Below, piece after piece: positions 30,664 to 39,444 of a stretch of DNA of 39,670 nt. Under the pieces are notes generated by a model. That model did not search any database. It saw only the letters and a list, made by a program, of their open reading frames with translations, and was not told the origin of the DNA. The stretch comes from a virus. Numbering within the stretch: position 1 is the stretch's first letter; each line of letters starts with the position of its first letter. The position numbers were made by a program, and so were the translations under genes. The DNA is taken from positions 1 to 39,670 of the IMG/VR virus record IMGVR_UViG_3300020159_000809; one strand, given 5' to 3'.

Positions 30664-32402
30664 TTATTAACCGTTAACTTGGTCATACCCATTGCCTGGT
30701 CATAGGTTATACCAGTACTCTTCATTTTAATTTTTTGTGGAAGTGCTATATTTCCTAGTCCTGCTCGTGAGCAGTACGTAGTTATTTCTAACTCAACATT
30801 AAATTTGTCTTGATTAAATGGCCTAGGGGAAAGTTCACTTGCAAGTTCCCATGTCCATTTTGCGTCACTTCCTTCGGATCCAAACCTATATGTTGGGTTT
30901 TTTCCATAGACCATTACGTCTTGTTTCCACATTCCACGGTCTACATCAACTTTATATTTAATTGGGTGATCATTAATAGATATTACTAATGGACTAGCAG
31001 CAGTTCCATACTGCGAGTAGTTTGCTGAAGAAGTATCTGTAGGTGCACCTGCTGTGTACGTTAGTGTAGATGCGCTTGTTGCATTGCCCCCACCAACAGT
31101 TCTAAAATTTGATGCATTGTTTACATAAGAATGCCACGATATTTTTATTGTTCCGCTAAAAGTAAACACTAGTCCGCCACCCGCCTCTTTAGAAGATCCA
31201 ACGGTCTTATAAAAGGCAGCACCCTTATTTGAAACAATTATTGTAAAGTTTATATTTTTTACTTTTTGTTCTCCTTTTGATAAAAAAGAAGACAATTTCA
31301 TATCACCACCTGAACCCTGTTTCCAATCGGCTGATTTAATAAAATCAGCCATTCCTGCAATAGTGGCTTCCTGTAGTTCTCGTTCTGCTGTTCCTTCTGG
31401 TGCAAAATCCGCAGTACCCTCGCCACCAGTATTAGTATTTGGATCAATCGTAATATCAGTTAGAAATGTCTTGGCTTGAGTAAACCCAACGTACAGTGCT
31501 TGCATCGTGACATATACTTCGCAGACAGTAGGTACAAACCCTCGTGAGTACTTTTGAAAATCTACTTGACTGCTTGTAACAAAGCCTTCAACCATCATCC
31601 AATCGCTAAACACAACACGGATAGGTTGAGGGACTAAGAAGGCTTTGTTTCCTAAGTTGCTAGTAAAGTCAGACATACGCTTAGTATCGTAAACATTTTT
31701 TGTTACTGTTTTGGTTGCATCGGTTGGGTCAACTACGGTGACTTGTGTAGGAGGCATCAATAGAGCGTTGGCTTTTGAAGCGTTAACAATGTCTTGAGAC
31801 AGTCCCACACCCAGGATGTCATCTAGCACCATAATGTCAGCAAGAACCCCAATTGCAGTTACCCAGGCGGGATTGTATTCTTTATCAATATAGATTTGGC
31901 TTGCAAGTTCAGCGGCTGAACTTGTGTTTTTTGCTGGCTTTCCTTTTACAAGTTTATCCCCAGCAAGATACTTACCAGAATAAACTTCTGCTTCTCTATT
32001 AAACCTTAATCTAAATGCAAATGTGGCTTGACCAGGAATTGGTTGTGTTAGTTGGTTTGGTTCTTGGTTAAAGAAAAATTGCATACTTGTATCAGATTGA
32101 ATACTTCTAGTAATTGTTTCTGGGTTAAACTGAAAATTACATTTTAAATTTCCAAGCGTTGTTCCTGCTCCTGGAGTAGAACCTCCAGATGTACGCTTAT
32201 AGAATTCAGTTAAACGACGTACATAACCACGTTGGATAGTAGTTGCTCCAATAGTGTCACGGGCAACTCCCTCCACACCTGGACTTGGGTATAGGAATAA
32301 TGGGTTACTCCGATCTTTTGCAGGTGGTGGAGCAAGTTTTGCTGCGGCGTTTGGATTCGGTGTTACCCTGGGTCCTGGTGCTGGCCTTGGTCCTGGTGGC
32401 AT
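30660..32402 (-). CDS. Baseplate/tube-related protein, 580 residues
   Basis: A Pro-rich N-terminus (MPPGPRPAPGPRVTPNP) precedes GNLKCNFQFNPETITRSIQSD, like the contractile-injection-system tube-domain proteins next to LysM proteins. Further strands and a YNPAW helix follow. The location between tape measure and LysM fits an adaptor at the tube-baseplate joint. The family is not certain. Overlaps the tape measure stop as TAATG. Confidence 0.7.
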   Translation of the reverse strand: MPPGPRPAPGPRVTPNPNAAAKLAPPPAKDRSNPLFLYPSPGVEGVARDTIGATTIQRGYVRRLTEFYKRTSGGSTPGAGTTLGNLKCNFQFNPETITRSIQSDTSMQFFFNQEPNQLTQPIPGQATFAFRLRFNREAEVYSGKYLAGDKLVKGKPAKNTSSAAELASQIYIDKEYNPAWVTAIGVLADIMVLDDILGVGLSQDIVNASKANALLMPPTQVTVVDPTDATKTVTKNVYDTKRMSDFTSNLGNKAFLVPQPIRVVFSDWMMVEGFVTSSQVDFQKYSRGFVPTVCEVYVTMQALYVGFTQAKTFLTDITIDPNTNTGGEGTADFAPEGTAERELQEATIAGMADFIKSADWKQGSGGDMKLSSFLSKGEQKVKNINFTIIVSNKGAAFYKTVGSSKEAGGGLVFTFSGTIKISWHSYVNNASNFRTVGGGNATSASTLTYTAGAPTDTSSANYSQYGTAASPLVISINDHPIKYKVDVDRGMWKQDVMVYGKNPTYRFGSEGSDAKWTWELASELSPRPFNQDKFNVELEITTYCSRAGLGNIALPQKIKMKSTGITYDQAMGMTKLTVNK

Positions 32403-35089
32403 TAGTTACTCCTCAATAGTTCTTTTTTAAGTTCTTGCTCCATAATTTGGGCAATCTCTTGCGCCATTTTTCTTGCATCTTGTTGTGTATTACCAGAGGA
32501 AGTTACATATATGTTAGGAGCAATTGTAACATTAGTTGCTCCACCAACTTTTACGTTAGTCTCTCCACCCCGTGTTGGAGCGCCTGCCATTGGGTCGCCA
32601 CTACCCATTCCTGGAAGCATTCCAGCATCAGTCCAAGTACTTCTTTCTTTAAATATGCCTACTCCGTCATCGGTACCCTTTGCCTCCATAGTGGTACCAT
32701 CACCGAGGCTGATTGCTACGTGACCAATTTTGCTATCTTCGTTGCGACTAAATAACAAAGCCCCCCTAGTTTTCTTAGCGTCTTCTACTGTCATTCCATC
32801 TGAATTTTTATGTGTGTACTTGTATAATCCCTCAGCGTTTGTATTGCTAAATCCTGGAGCGCTATATCCAGATTGGATAGCAGCCCAAATAACTAAACCA
32901 CTACAGTCAAATGCGGTTGGATCTGGGTTGGTGTTATCACGCCCAGTGGCATATACGTACTTATCACCTTGCGATTTTAAAGCCTGTTGCACGAATTTGT
33001 CGGCCTTACTAATTGCTTCAGCACTTGGACCAGAACTTGAAGTGACAGGTGTGGAACCTGGAAGTTCTGCGGTTCCTATTGGTGTAGGGGATGTGGAGGA
33101 CATAGAACTAACATCACCAGTACCCTGATTCATTGCTTCAATTCTCTGAGCAAGTGTTATTGGACCAGGACCACCAGCAAATGACCCATTCTTTGCTGCA
33201 AAGTATCGGTCACCAATAACTGAACCAGGAGGAGTACCTAAACTAGCCCCTGCTGGTCTCCCCCACGGAGATCCTTGGTTTTCATATTCTCCACGTGAAT
33301 CAGGTAATTCTGCTGGTTGTACGTGCCAAGGCTCACCATACTGTCCACCAAAAGACTTTAATCCATACTTGTCAGCATTCTGTGCAACCCAGTCAATATC
33401 ACCAACAAGGTCTGCGGCGAGTCCCAACTCGTGCATAGAACTTCCTGGTGGGGCTACAGTTGCGCCACTGACGTGTCGGTACTGTTCCCCATTCCAAGCA
33501 GCATCTCCCATAGAGCCATCAGTAACCTTACGATACCTAGACAAGAATAAATTCTTTTGATCAGTTTCTGATCTCATTCCTTCGCCTAACCCAACATTAG
33601 GGTTAGCCGCAAACATGCTTTTAAGTCTTTGCTTAAAGGTTGTATTTAGTTTAGAAAAACTGGAATCTGAAGAAAGATCTTCCAGTGATATTCTTGCACT
33701 ACCATACCCTCTTGGAATAGTAGATCCTTTATTTTTATCATTACTTACAGGGTCACCAGCCATCAGGGTTCCACCCAACATCATTAGTGGTACCCCTGCC
33801 GCAGAACCAATACCTGTCATTGATGCAACAGCCCCAAGACCAAAAGAAAGTGCTCCAAGTCCTTTTCGGATCATTCCACCCTTACTAGATACCCCTACTC
33901 CAATAATTCCAGATAGTTTTTCTTCAAGTCCACCCAAGGCTCTAGTTACTGCTTGGATTCCCTTTTCCATATCAGCGTAGTTGTCTGCTTGACGCTTGTA
34001 GAAGTTTTCATCCCTTTCTTCTTTTGTGCGAGCAGTTTCCTCTGCTTGAGTAGCAAAGTTGTCTTCAATGCCCATCATCTTTCTTTGTGCTTTGTTGGAA
34101 GGGTCGTACATTCCCTTCCCGCCCTTCTTCTGATATGCAATATTAGAATCGGCGTAGTCAAGAACCATATCAATCATGTCTGGTGGGACACCCATTGATT
34201 CCAATCGTGTTCTAGTTACTGACCCAGATTGACGTGCTCCCTTAAGCACTCCAGCATTAGTTAAACCAGAATTCTTTGTAATGTCTTTGATGACTTGATC
34301 AATTCCACGTTGTTCTCCACCCACTCCATAGATACCTGTTCCAAGCATCATGGTCATACGGTTGTTTACTGGGGCAGATCCTAGTGTTTGAACCATGTTT
34401 GCCATGTCACCAGTGGAGTATGAATACCCAGACATGGCACGAAGTCCAGCAATACCACTTGCTTGTTTAGATGCTTCAATTCCTGTGCTCGCTTGGAGCG
34501 AAAGGAGTGTATTGATTCCACCATATCCAAGACGTTGATTTTGGAGTGGCTCTCGCATCTGGTGGTAATACTGGCTATTTGTAATACCTTTATTTTGCTG
34601 GTAGTAAACACCAAGTTTATCTACGGAAAGAGATCTTTCGTAGTTGTTATTAATACGATTGTCTAGTGCTTGAATTCCTGCGTTAAGCACTTGAAGGGCA
34701 GCAGCAGCAGTTTGACCTTTAATGCCGCCACCAGCACCGCCTCCACCTCCACCTCCACCGCCTCCAGAACCCTGCCCACCAAAGTAGTTATTAATTACTC
34801 GGGCATCTGTATTGTTTGCTTGGACAGTGGGGGAATTGGCTGAACCTAGTGGTAATTCAATACCTCCAGCAGTCTTGCTTTGTCCCGCTGTACCTGTTAA
34901 CCCACCTAGTTTTTGGATGCCTTGAAGAGTTTTAAGTGTCTTATCTAATTGGGTATTGATTTTTGTTAGGTTTTTACTAAGCCATTCAAAATCACCACGA
35001 ACGCCTTTAACGCTTTTAGCCAACTTATCAATGGATTCCGTATCAAGTTTAAACTTGGTACGAAGATCTCCTAGGTTTTTCTCTGCCAT
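32402..35089 (-). CDS. Tape measure protein with M15 peptidase and NlpC/P60 domains
   Basis: Residues 1-60 are a coiled coil. A linker with QANNTDAR (90-97) and a poly-Gly stretch follows, then a hydrophobic/helical middle. Residues ~465-600 form a VanY-type M15 peptidase: H553, D560 and E586-x2-H589. Residues ~690-825 are NlpC/P60: C729 in FDCSGLV and H790 in GHVAISLGDG. The C-terminal tail (DARKMAQEIAQIMEQELKKEL) is typical of tape measures. The protein would set tail length and open peptidoglycan during entry. AGGAG precedes the ATG. Confidence 0.9.
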   Translation of the reverse strand: MAEKNLGDLRTKFKLDTESIDKLAKSVKGVRGDFEWLSKNLTKINTQLDKTLKTLQGIQKLGGLTGTAGQSKTAGGIELPLGSANSPTVQANNTDARVINNYFGGQGSGGGGGGGGGGAGGGIKGQTAAAALQVLNAGIQALDNRINNNYERSLSVDKLGVYYQQNKGITNSQYYHQMREPLQNQRLGYGGINTLLSLQASTGIEASKQASGIAGLRAMSGYSYSTGDMANMVQTLGSAPVNNRMTMMLGTGIYGVGGEQRGIDQVIKDITKNSGLTNAGVLKGARQSGSVTRTRLESMGVPPDMIDMVLDYADSNIAYQKKGGKGMYDPSNKAQRKMMGIEDNFATQAEETARTKEERDENFYKRQADNYADMEKGIQAVTRALGGLEEKLSGIIGVGVSSKGGMIRKGLGALSFGLGAVASMTGIGSAAGVPLMMLGGTLMAGDPVSNDKNKGSTIPRGYGSARISLEDLSSDSSFSKLNTTFKQRLKSMFAANPNVGLGEGMRSETDQKNLFLSRYRKVTDGSMGDAAWNGEQYRHVSGATVAPPGSSMHELGLAADLVGDIDWVAQNADKYGLKSFGGQYGEPWHVQPAELPDSRGEYENQGSPWGRPAGASLGTPPGSVIGDRYFAAKNGSFAGGPGPITLAQRIEAMNQGTGDVSSMSSTSPTPIGTAELPGSTPVTSSSGPSAEAISKADKFVQQALKSQGDKYVYATGRDNTNPDPTAFDCSGLVIWAAIQSGYSAPGFSNTNAEGLYKYTHKNSDGMTVEDAKKTRGALLFSRNEDSKIGHVAISLGDGTTMEAKGTDDGVGIFKERSTWTDAGMLPGMGSGDPMAGAPTRGGETNVKVGGATNVTIAPNIYVTSSGNTQQDARKMAQEIAQIMEQELKKELLRSN

Positions 35090-35298
35090 TATGACTCCTG
35101 TTTACGCCATTTGCTCATTGCTGACCAGTAGGATCTTTGCCGTACAGTCATCGTTTTAATGTCTTTGAGCGAAAAGCCCTTGTAAACAGTTGCTATGGAA
35201 TCGTAGTCCCAATATGTTACTACTAAATTAGCCGAATAAAAGTGAGGCCCAGTTAAGCATGATTGGGAAAGGCTTTTCGCAATGGGCACAGTGGGCAT
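35089..35298 (-). CDS. Overlapping downstream frame of tail-assembly chaperone
   Basis: This frame is +1 relative to the gp26-like gene and overlaps its last 71 bases, then continues to TAATG at the tape measure start. Codons after the overlap give VVTYWDYDSIATVYKGFSLKDIK and MTVRQRSYWSAMSKWRKQES, which look like a chaperone tail. No start codon with a ribosome-binding site is convincing, so a frameshift from the gp26-like gene is more likely. The sequence CTT TTA TTC GGC TAA is at the join. Confidence 0.6.
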   Translation of the reverse strand: MPTVPIAKSLSQSCLTGPHFYSANLVVTYWDYDSIATVYKGFSLKDIKTMTVRQRSYWSAMSKWRKQES

Positions 35299-36022
35299 CC
35301 ACCTCCTTGATTTCTGGGCCAGGTTGTGCTGCTAGTAATTTATCAATGATTTTTGCTCTATCTTTCATACCCAATTTCTTAGCCCAAACCATAGTGTCTT
35401 TAGGTTGGGTTTCAGCATCCCAGACGGAGCATCGGGAAATCAAGAATGTATTTTGTTCTGGAATAGATTTAGCATGCTTACTTACATACTGACTATCTGC
35501 ACCAGTCACTAGATTAAATTTACAAATTGTTCCATCTTTAAGAGTAACCTCTAGCAAGTTTTTGGGGTCTGCTTTTACTTCCCGATTGCTAAAATCATTT
35601 AAATCAATTAAAGCATCATTGCTTTGGCGGCAATGTGGGCAATTAACTTGGTATTCTCGGATAGCCCCGTATGTTGCTTTGACAGTGGCTAGGAATAACA
35701 TATCCCTATCTCCAATAATTAAAGAATCAATTATTGAAGGATTACTTTTGACTAAGGTGTCTCCAATAGAAACAACACTTCTTTTAAGAAGTGCTGCCAT
35801 GTACTGAGCGTACAAGACATCATCGTCATCATCCATTGCCGCAAGTGCTTCTTCGTCCTCACCAGTAAGTTCAGACACTATTGCAGCAGTGTCCCACTCA
35901 CCAGTAATGGGGTTTTTGATTCCTCGGAATAGTTCGGTAGTTACTTCTGGTGCTGCTTGTATTTTGGGTACTGGATCAGACATAGCCTGGTTAAGGGCCA
36001 TAGCATCAGATTGTGTTGTCAT
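35228..36022 (-). CDS. gp26-like tail-assembly/baseplate protein
   Basis: A 264-residue protein in the T4-baseplate (gp26-like) position between tube and tape measure. It has two CxxC pairs, NCPHCRQS in the middle and HCAHCEKPF near the end, and an acidic start (DDDDDVLYAQYMAALL). Homologues chaperone the tape measure while the tail forms. GGAG lies five bases upstream of the ATG. The last 20 codons overlap the alternative frame 35089-35298. Confidence 0.82.
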   Translation of the reverse strand: MTTQSDAMALNQAMSDPVPKIQAAPEVTTELFRGIKNPITGEWDTAAIVSELTGEDEEALAAMDDDDDVLYAQYMAALLKRSVVSIGDTLVKSNPSIIDSLIIGDRDMLFLATVKATYGAIREYQVNCPHCRQSNDALIDLNDFSNREVKADPKNLLEVTLKDGTICKFNLVTGADSQYVSKHAKSIPEQNTFLISRCSVWDAETQPKDTMVWAKKLGMKDRAKIIDKLLAAQPGPEIKEVDAHCAHCEKPFPIMLNWASLLFG

Positions 36023-36067
36023 TACTTCTCCTACTTGTTGGGTAACCGAATACTATCTTAAAACAAA

Positions 36068-36688
36068 TTATTGTGCTGCAAGTTTTGCAATATCCTCGTC
36101 ATTCCACGCAACATAAAAACCTTCATGGTGGATGTTCATCTGTTGAACCATGATTCCGTTATCGCCAGCATTAAGATCACTAAGACCATAAGCACCAGGC
36201 CAGCAGTTAAACATCTTAAATGCTAACTTAACATTACCTGGCTTAACATTGTCGCCAGCAGTATTGTCCATTTGGTACTTAGCATCGGCACCCATGAATG
36301 GGTGGTCATATACTTTAACAAGGATGTCACAACGATAGTTGGTAGCATCACCCTCTGAACCACCGTCAAAACCGTTGATACCACCGTTAATCCAAGCATG
36401 CATGAATTTTTGCCACTTCCACAATTGATCTTGTGTTGCAAAAGCACCACGAGCAAAAGAAACTGCTGGGAAGTCTGATTGACCAATCATCTTGTGTGGG
36501 TGTGTGTTCATACCACCCTCACGATAAGCAATTAACTCATTTTGTACTGATAGCCCACCAACTTGGGCAAAACCCAAATCGCCAATACCGTTAAGTAGGG
36601 TGTTAAGTTCACTATCAATCGGAACAAATCGTACCGTAAATTTAAAGTTACGTAGAGGATCTGTACGAGTAAGTTGTGCATTTGCCAT
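36068..36688 (-). CDS. Tail tube protein, gp19-like
   Basis: The 206 residues open LRNFKFTVRFVPIDSELNTLLNGIGDLGFAQVGGLSVQNELIAY, the T4 gp19/tube pattern, followed by strand-rich core and DILVKVYDHPFM. It polymerises into the inner tube under the sheath. The gene order sheath-tube-chaperone-tape measure is diagnostic. AGGAG precedes ATG. Confidence 0.92.
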   Translation of the reverse strand: MANAQLTRTDPLRNFKFTVRFVPIDSELNTLLNGIGDLGFAQVGGLSVQNELIAYREGGMNTHPHKMIGQSDFPAVSFARGAFATQDQLWKWQKFMHAWINGGINGFDGGSEGDATNYRCDILVKVYDHPFMGADAKYQMDNTAGDNVKPGNVKLAFKMFNCWPGAYGLSDLNAGDNGIMVQQMNIHHEGFYVAWNDEDIAKLAAQ

Positions 36689-36697
36689 TAGTGTCTC

Positions 36698-38242
36698 CTA
36701 GATATTCGTGGTTACTGTGCTTCCACCAGTCCATTGACTGATGGTGATTACGATAAATTCAGCAGGTGATTGCAAGGCAACTCCTACTTCAATGTTTACA
36801 ACTCCATTTTCAATATCTACTGCTGTGTTGTTTGCTGAACTACAGTTTACAAAGAATGCTTCTTGTGCTGTGCGTCCTTTGAGTCCACCAGTTGCCCAGA
36901 ATGTATTCAATAGGGCAGTAATACGAACAGTAAGGTCTGTCCAAAGTCGGTCATCATTTGGCTCAAAGAGTGCTGATGCAGTGCTTGTCTTCAACATATC
37001 TTTAAGGAAGTTAAGTGAACGACGAACTGACACAAACTTCTCTGAAGTGTTGCGAGCCTGTGTGCGAGAGCCGTTAATGATTACGCCTACTCCAGGAACC
37101 AAAGTAAACAAGTTTAATTGATTTTCCTTGTACAAGGTACCTTGTTCTGCTTCAGTAAGGTTTGCAAGCAAGCCATATACGTTGCGGAGATCAAGTCCGT
37201 AACCAGCAGGAGATTTTGCAATACCTCGTGATACTTCAGAACGAACAAACGCACCAGCAACTGCTCCACCTGGGTAAGTGTCACGAACAGCGGCAGCACC
37301 AGTTTTTGTTGGATCAAACATCTTAAGTGCTGGTCCGTACACTGCTGCGTAACCTGACTTAGTATATGGCTCAACAGCATCTGCCAAAGATTGTTTTGTT
37401 GTTGCTGTCAGTGGGCTATCAATGATTAAGAATGAGTTTCCACGAGCAGCCATAACAGAAATAGCATTGTTAATAATTGTTGAGGAAGTTTGTCCAACTA
37501 AGTTAAACAACAAGCCTGAAGCAATTGTTTCGTAGCGGTTAAGGGTATTTGACCAGTCAGTTGAATCAACTGTTGCACCGTTAGATCCACCTGAGAAAGA
37601 AGTTCCTGCTACATAGTCGTCTACAGCAAGACCAGTAACCGCAATAGCAACTCCACTAGCAATTGTTGCTACGCTTGCTGAAGTTACATACGAAGAGTAG
37701 TTGTTTAGAACAGTAGCGACATAGCGATTGCTTTCTGGGTTTAATGACAGCCCAGACCAACTCTCTACTGATGTTCCATCAAGTTTTACAGATACAGTAA
37801 ACAATGAGTTAATGTTTGCTTTTGGTGCAGTTGTAATATCAGTAAGTGTTTCTGATTGGAATGTGTAATCAGCAGTGAGGCTGTTACCCCATGATCCAAC
37901 CGACTTTGCATTTAAGAGAACCAAGTTGGTAAGTGATCCAGCAGTAGGTGTTCCTGTGAGGGCACCAGCAGCAACTACTGCCGCACCGTCTGCAACACGT
38001 GCCACATATGCAGCCTGACCACCGTTAGCAAAGTAATGGTAGACAGCATAACCAAGATCATAAGCAATCTCTAGATCGCCAAATAGCGCTTTGTACATAG
38101 CCCAAGTTGTAATCAGCGTTGGGGTAATTGGTCCTCGTTCTGCTGTTCCTAAGAATGCAGCAGCCGTTGATCCAGCACTTTGTTGAATGTTTGTCGCAAA
38201 CGTACCTTCTTGTACGTATACTCCTGGGCGTTCGTAAGCCAT
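36698..38242 (-). CDS. Tail sheath protein
   Basis: The 514 residues start MAYERPGVYVQEGTF, the hallmark of sheaths, and contain GYAVYHYFANGGQAAYVARV and VIINGSRTQARNTSEKFVSVRRSLNFLKDML. C-terminal interlock segments (DIENGVVNIEVGVAL, FIVITISQW) fit the sheath family. Its contraction drives the tube through the cell envelope. GGAG lies five to six bases before the ATG. Confidence 0.97.
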   Translation of the reverse strand: MAYERPGVYVQEGTFATNIQQSAGSTAAAFLGTAERGPITPTLITTWAMYKALFGDLEIAYDLGYAVYHYFANGGQAAYVARVADGAAVVAAGALTGTPTAGSLTNLVLLNAKSVGSWGNSLTADYTFQSETLTDITTAPKANINSLFTVSVKLDGTSVESWSGLSLNPESNRYVATVLNNYSSYVTSASVATIASGVAIAVTGLAVDDYVAGTSFSGGSNGATVDSTDWSNTLNRYETIASGLLFNLVGQTSSTIINNAISVMAARGNSFLIIDSPLTATTKQSLADAVEPYTKSGYAAVYGPALKMFDPTKTGAAAVRDTYPGGAVAGAFVRSEVSRGIAKSPAGYGLDLRNVYGLLANLTEAEQGTLYKENQLNLFTLVPGVGVIINGSRTQARNTSEKFVSVRRSLNFLKDMLKTSTASALFEPNDDRLWTDLTVRITALLNTFWATGGLKGRTAQEAFFVNCSSANNTAVDIENGVVNIEVGVALQSPAEFIVITISQWTGGSTVTTNI

Positions 38243-38282
38243 TATTTACTCCTCTAACTTAGTGGGGGTTTTGATAGGAAAA

Positions 38283-38969
38283 TCACGAGTTAAAAACATA
38301 AGTTTGATGGCTAATTGTACTACTGATTGACGTGACAGGTTTTGTCGCTGCCAACTGCACTAACTCTTGTCCTGTTATTTCTGCTGACATTTTCAATGTT
38401 AACACCTTACGGAATATGCGTTTTCTGTATCCTGATTCCGTATCCAGGAGATCGGCGTTGGTCCAGTCCAGCATGTCAAACCTTCGGACCGTGTTATCGG
38501 CGGGAATAGTAATAGAGTTATACCTGAAAGGGACTACCTTAGATAACAAGACAGAAGTCAATTGTCTGTCATGTAGTGCAGATCGGCAATATATTGAAAC
38601 CTGATAAAGGAGGTCCACAGGAATAAATGGGTCGGCAACCATAAAATGAGCACTAGCAGAATAAGAGTTGCTGGCGCTTACTACAGATGCTTCGCTAGGC
38701 CAATAAGTAGCAAAGGCTGGGTGATCAGCAAACCGATTACTGTGAGTCGTGTCAAAGTATATAGGGCTATCTGAATATTGACGGTCTGTGGCATGCAACA
38801 CATCTATAAGTTCAATAGTGATAAATGGGTATTCTCGCTCAGTTTCCCCCTCTGGATAACGAAAGAATACTTTGACGGGACGATGGGCGTTACGATCATC
38901 AATTACATATAGAGAACTAAACCTTGCTTTAATTGCTTCGTCTTCTGCAAGGATAAAGCCAGTCTTCAT
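38283..38969 (-). CDS. Neck/tail-terminator-like protein, 228 residues
   Basis: Located between a HK97-gp10-like protein and the sheath, the usual place of the tail terminator. It shows RPVKVFFRYPEGETEREYPFITIELIDV, then LLYQVSIYCRSALHDRQL strands like tail-completion proteins. No family identity is certain. Overlaps the upstream gene as ATGA. Confidence 0.65.
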   Translation of the reverse strand: MKTGFILAEDEAIKARFSSLYVIDDRNAHRPVKVFFRYPEGETEREYPFITIELIDVLHATDRQYSDSPIYFDTTHSNRFADHPAFATYWPSEASVVSASNSYSASAHFMVADPFIPVDLLYQVSIYCRSALHDRQLTSVLLSKVVPFRYNSITIPADNTVRRFDMLDWTNADLLDTESGYRKRIFRKVLTLKMSAEITGQELVQLAATKPVTSISSTISHQTYVFNS

Positions 38970-39385
38970 TTGCTACGCCCAGTATCGGCTAATCGCTTTA
39001 GTTTACGCTCAATAGACTGACCAAACTTAGAATTGGCAGTGATAACTTCATGGCGAAGTATTGATTTTGCTCCCGTACTTGGAGAGCCATACTCAATTTC
39101 CATTGCTTGTTTACTAGATTTTGCAGTAGTTCCATATACAAATGAACCATCTTTATTGTCCCATTGAATCCTAAAGTCTTTTGCAATACCTTCCCAACCG
39201 CTGTCTTTCTGTGGGAGTACTTTTTGAATACGGGATACTTCTTCTTTCCTGCATTCCTCAATGATGTCATTAAGGTATGTTTCTAGGTTAAGCATTAAGT
39301 CACCGTAGTAAGCGATTGGGGCTGGACATCCCTCAATGAGTTTTTTAGAACTGGAGTTTTGGGCAATAGCAGGTGTAGCAACCAT
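38966..39385 (-). CDS. HK97-gp10-like neck protein, 139 residues
   Basis: The central part (LETYLNDIIEECRKEEV, then SFVYGTTAKSSKQAMEIEYG with ILRHEV) matches the gp10/neck-protein fold that joins head and tail. AGGAG is five bases upstream of the ATG. Position upstream of the terminator-like and sheath genes fits. Confidence is moderate as the family is divergent. Confidence 0.65.
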   Translation of the reverse strand: MVATPAIAQNSSSKKLIEGCPAPIAYYGDLMLNLETYLNDIIEECRKEEVSRIQKVLPQKDSGWEGIAKDFRIQWDNKDGSFVYGTTAKSSKQAMEIEYGSPSTGAKSILRHEVITANSKFGQSIERKLKRLADTGRSK

Positions 39386-39444
39386 GATGACTCCTCAGTT
39401 CTAGGCGTTGTATCGCTTGACGCTCATCAAGCAATATAAGTTTA

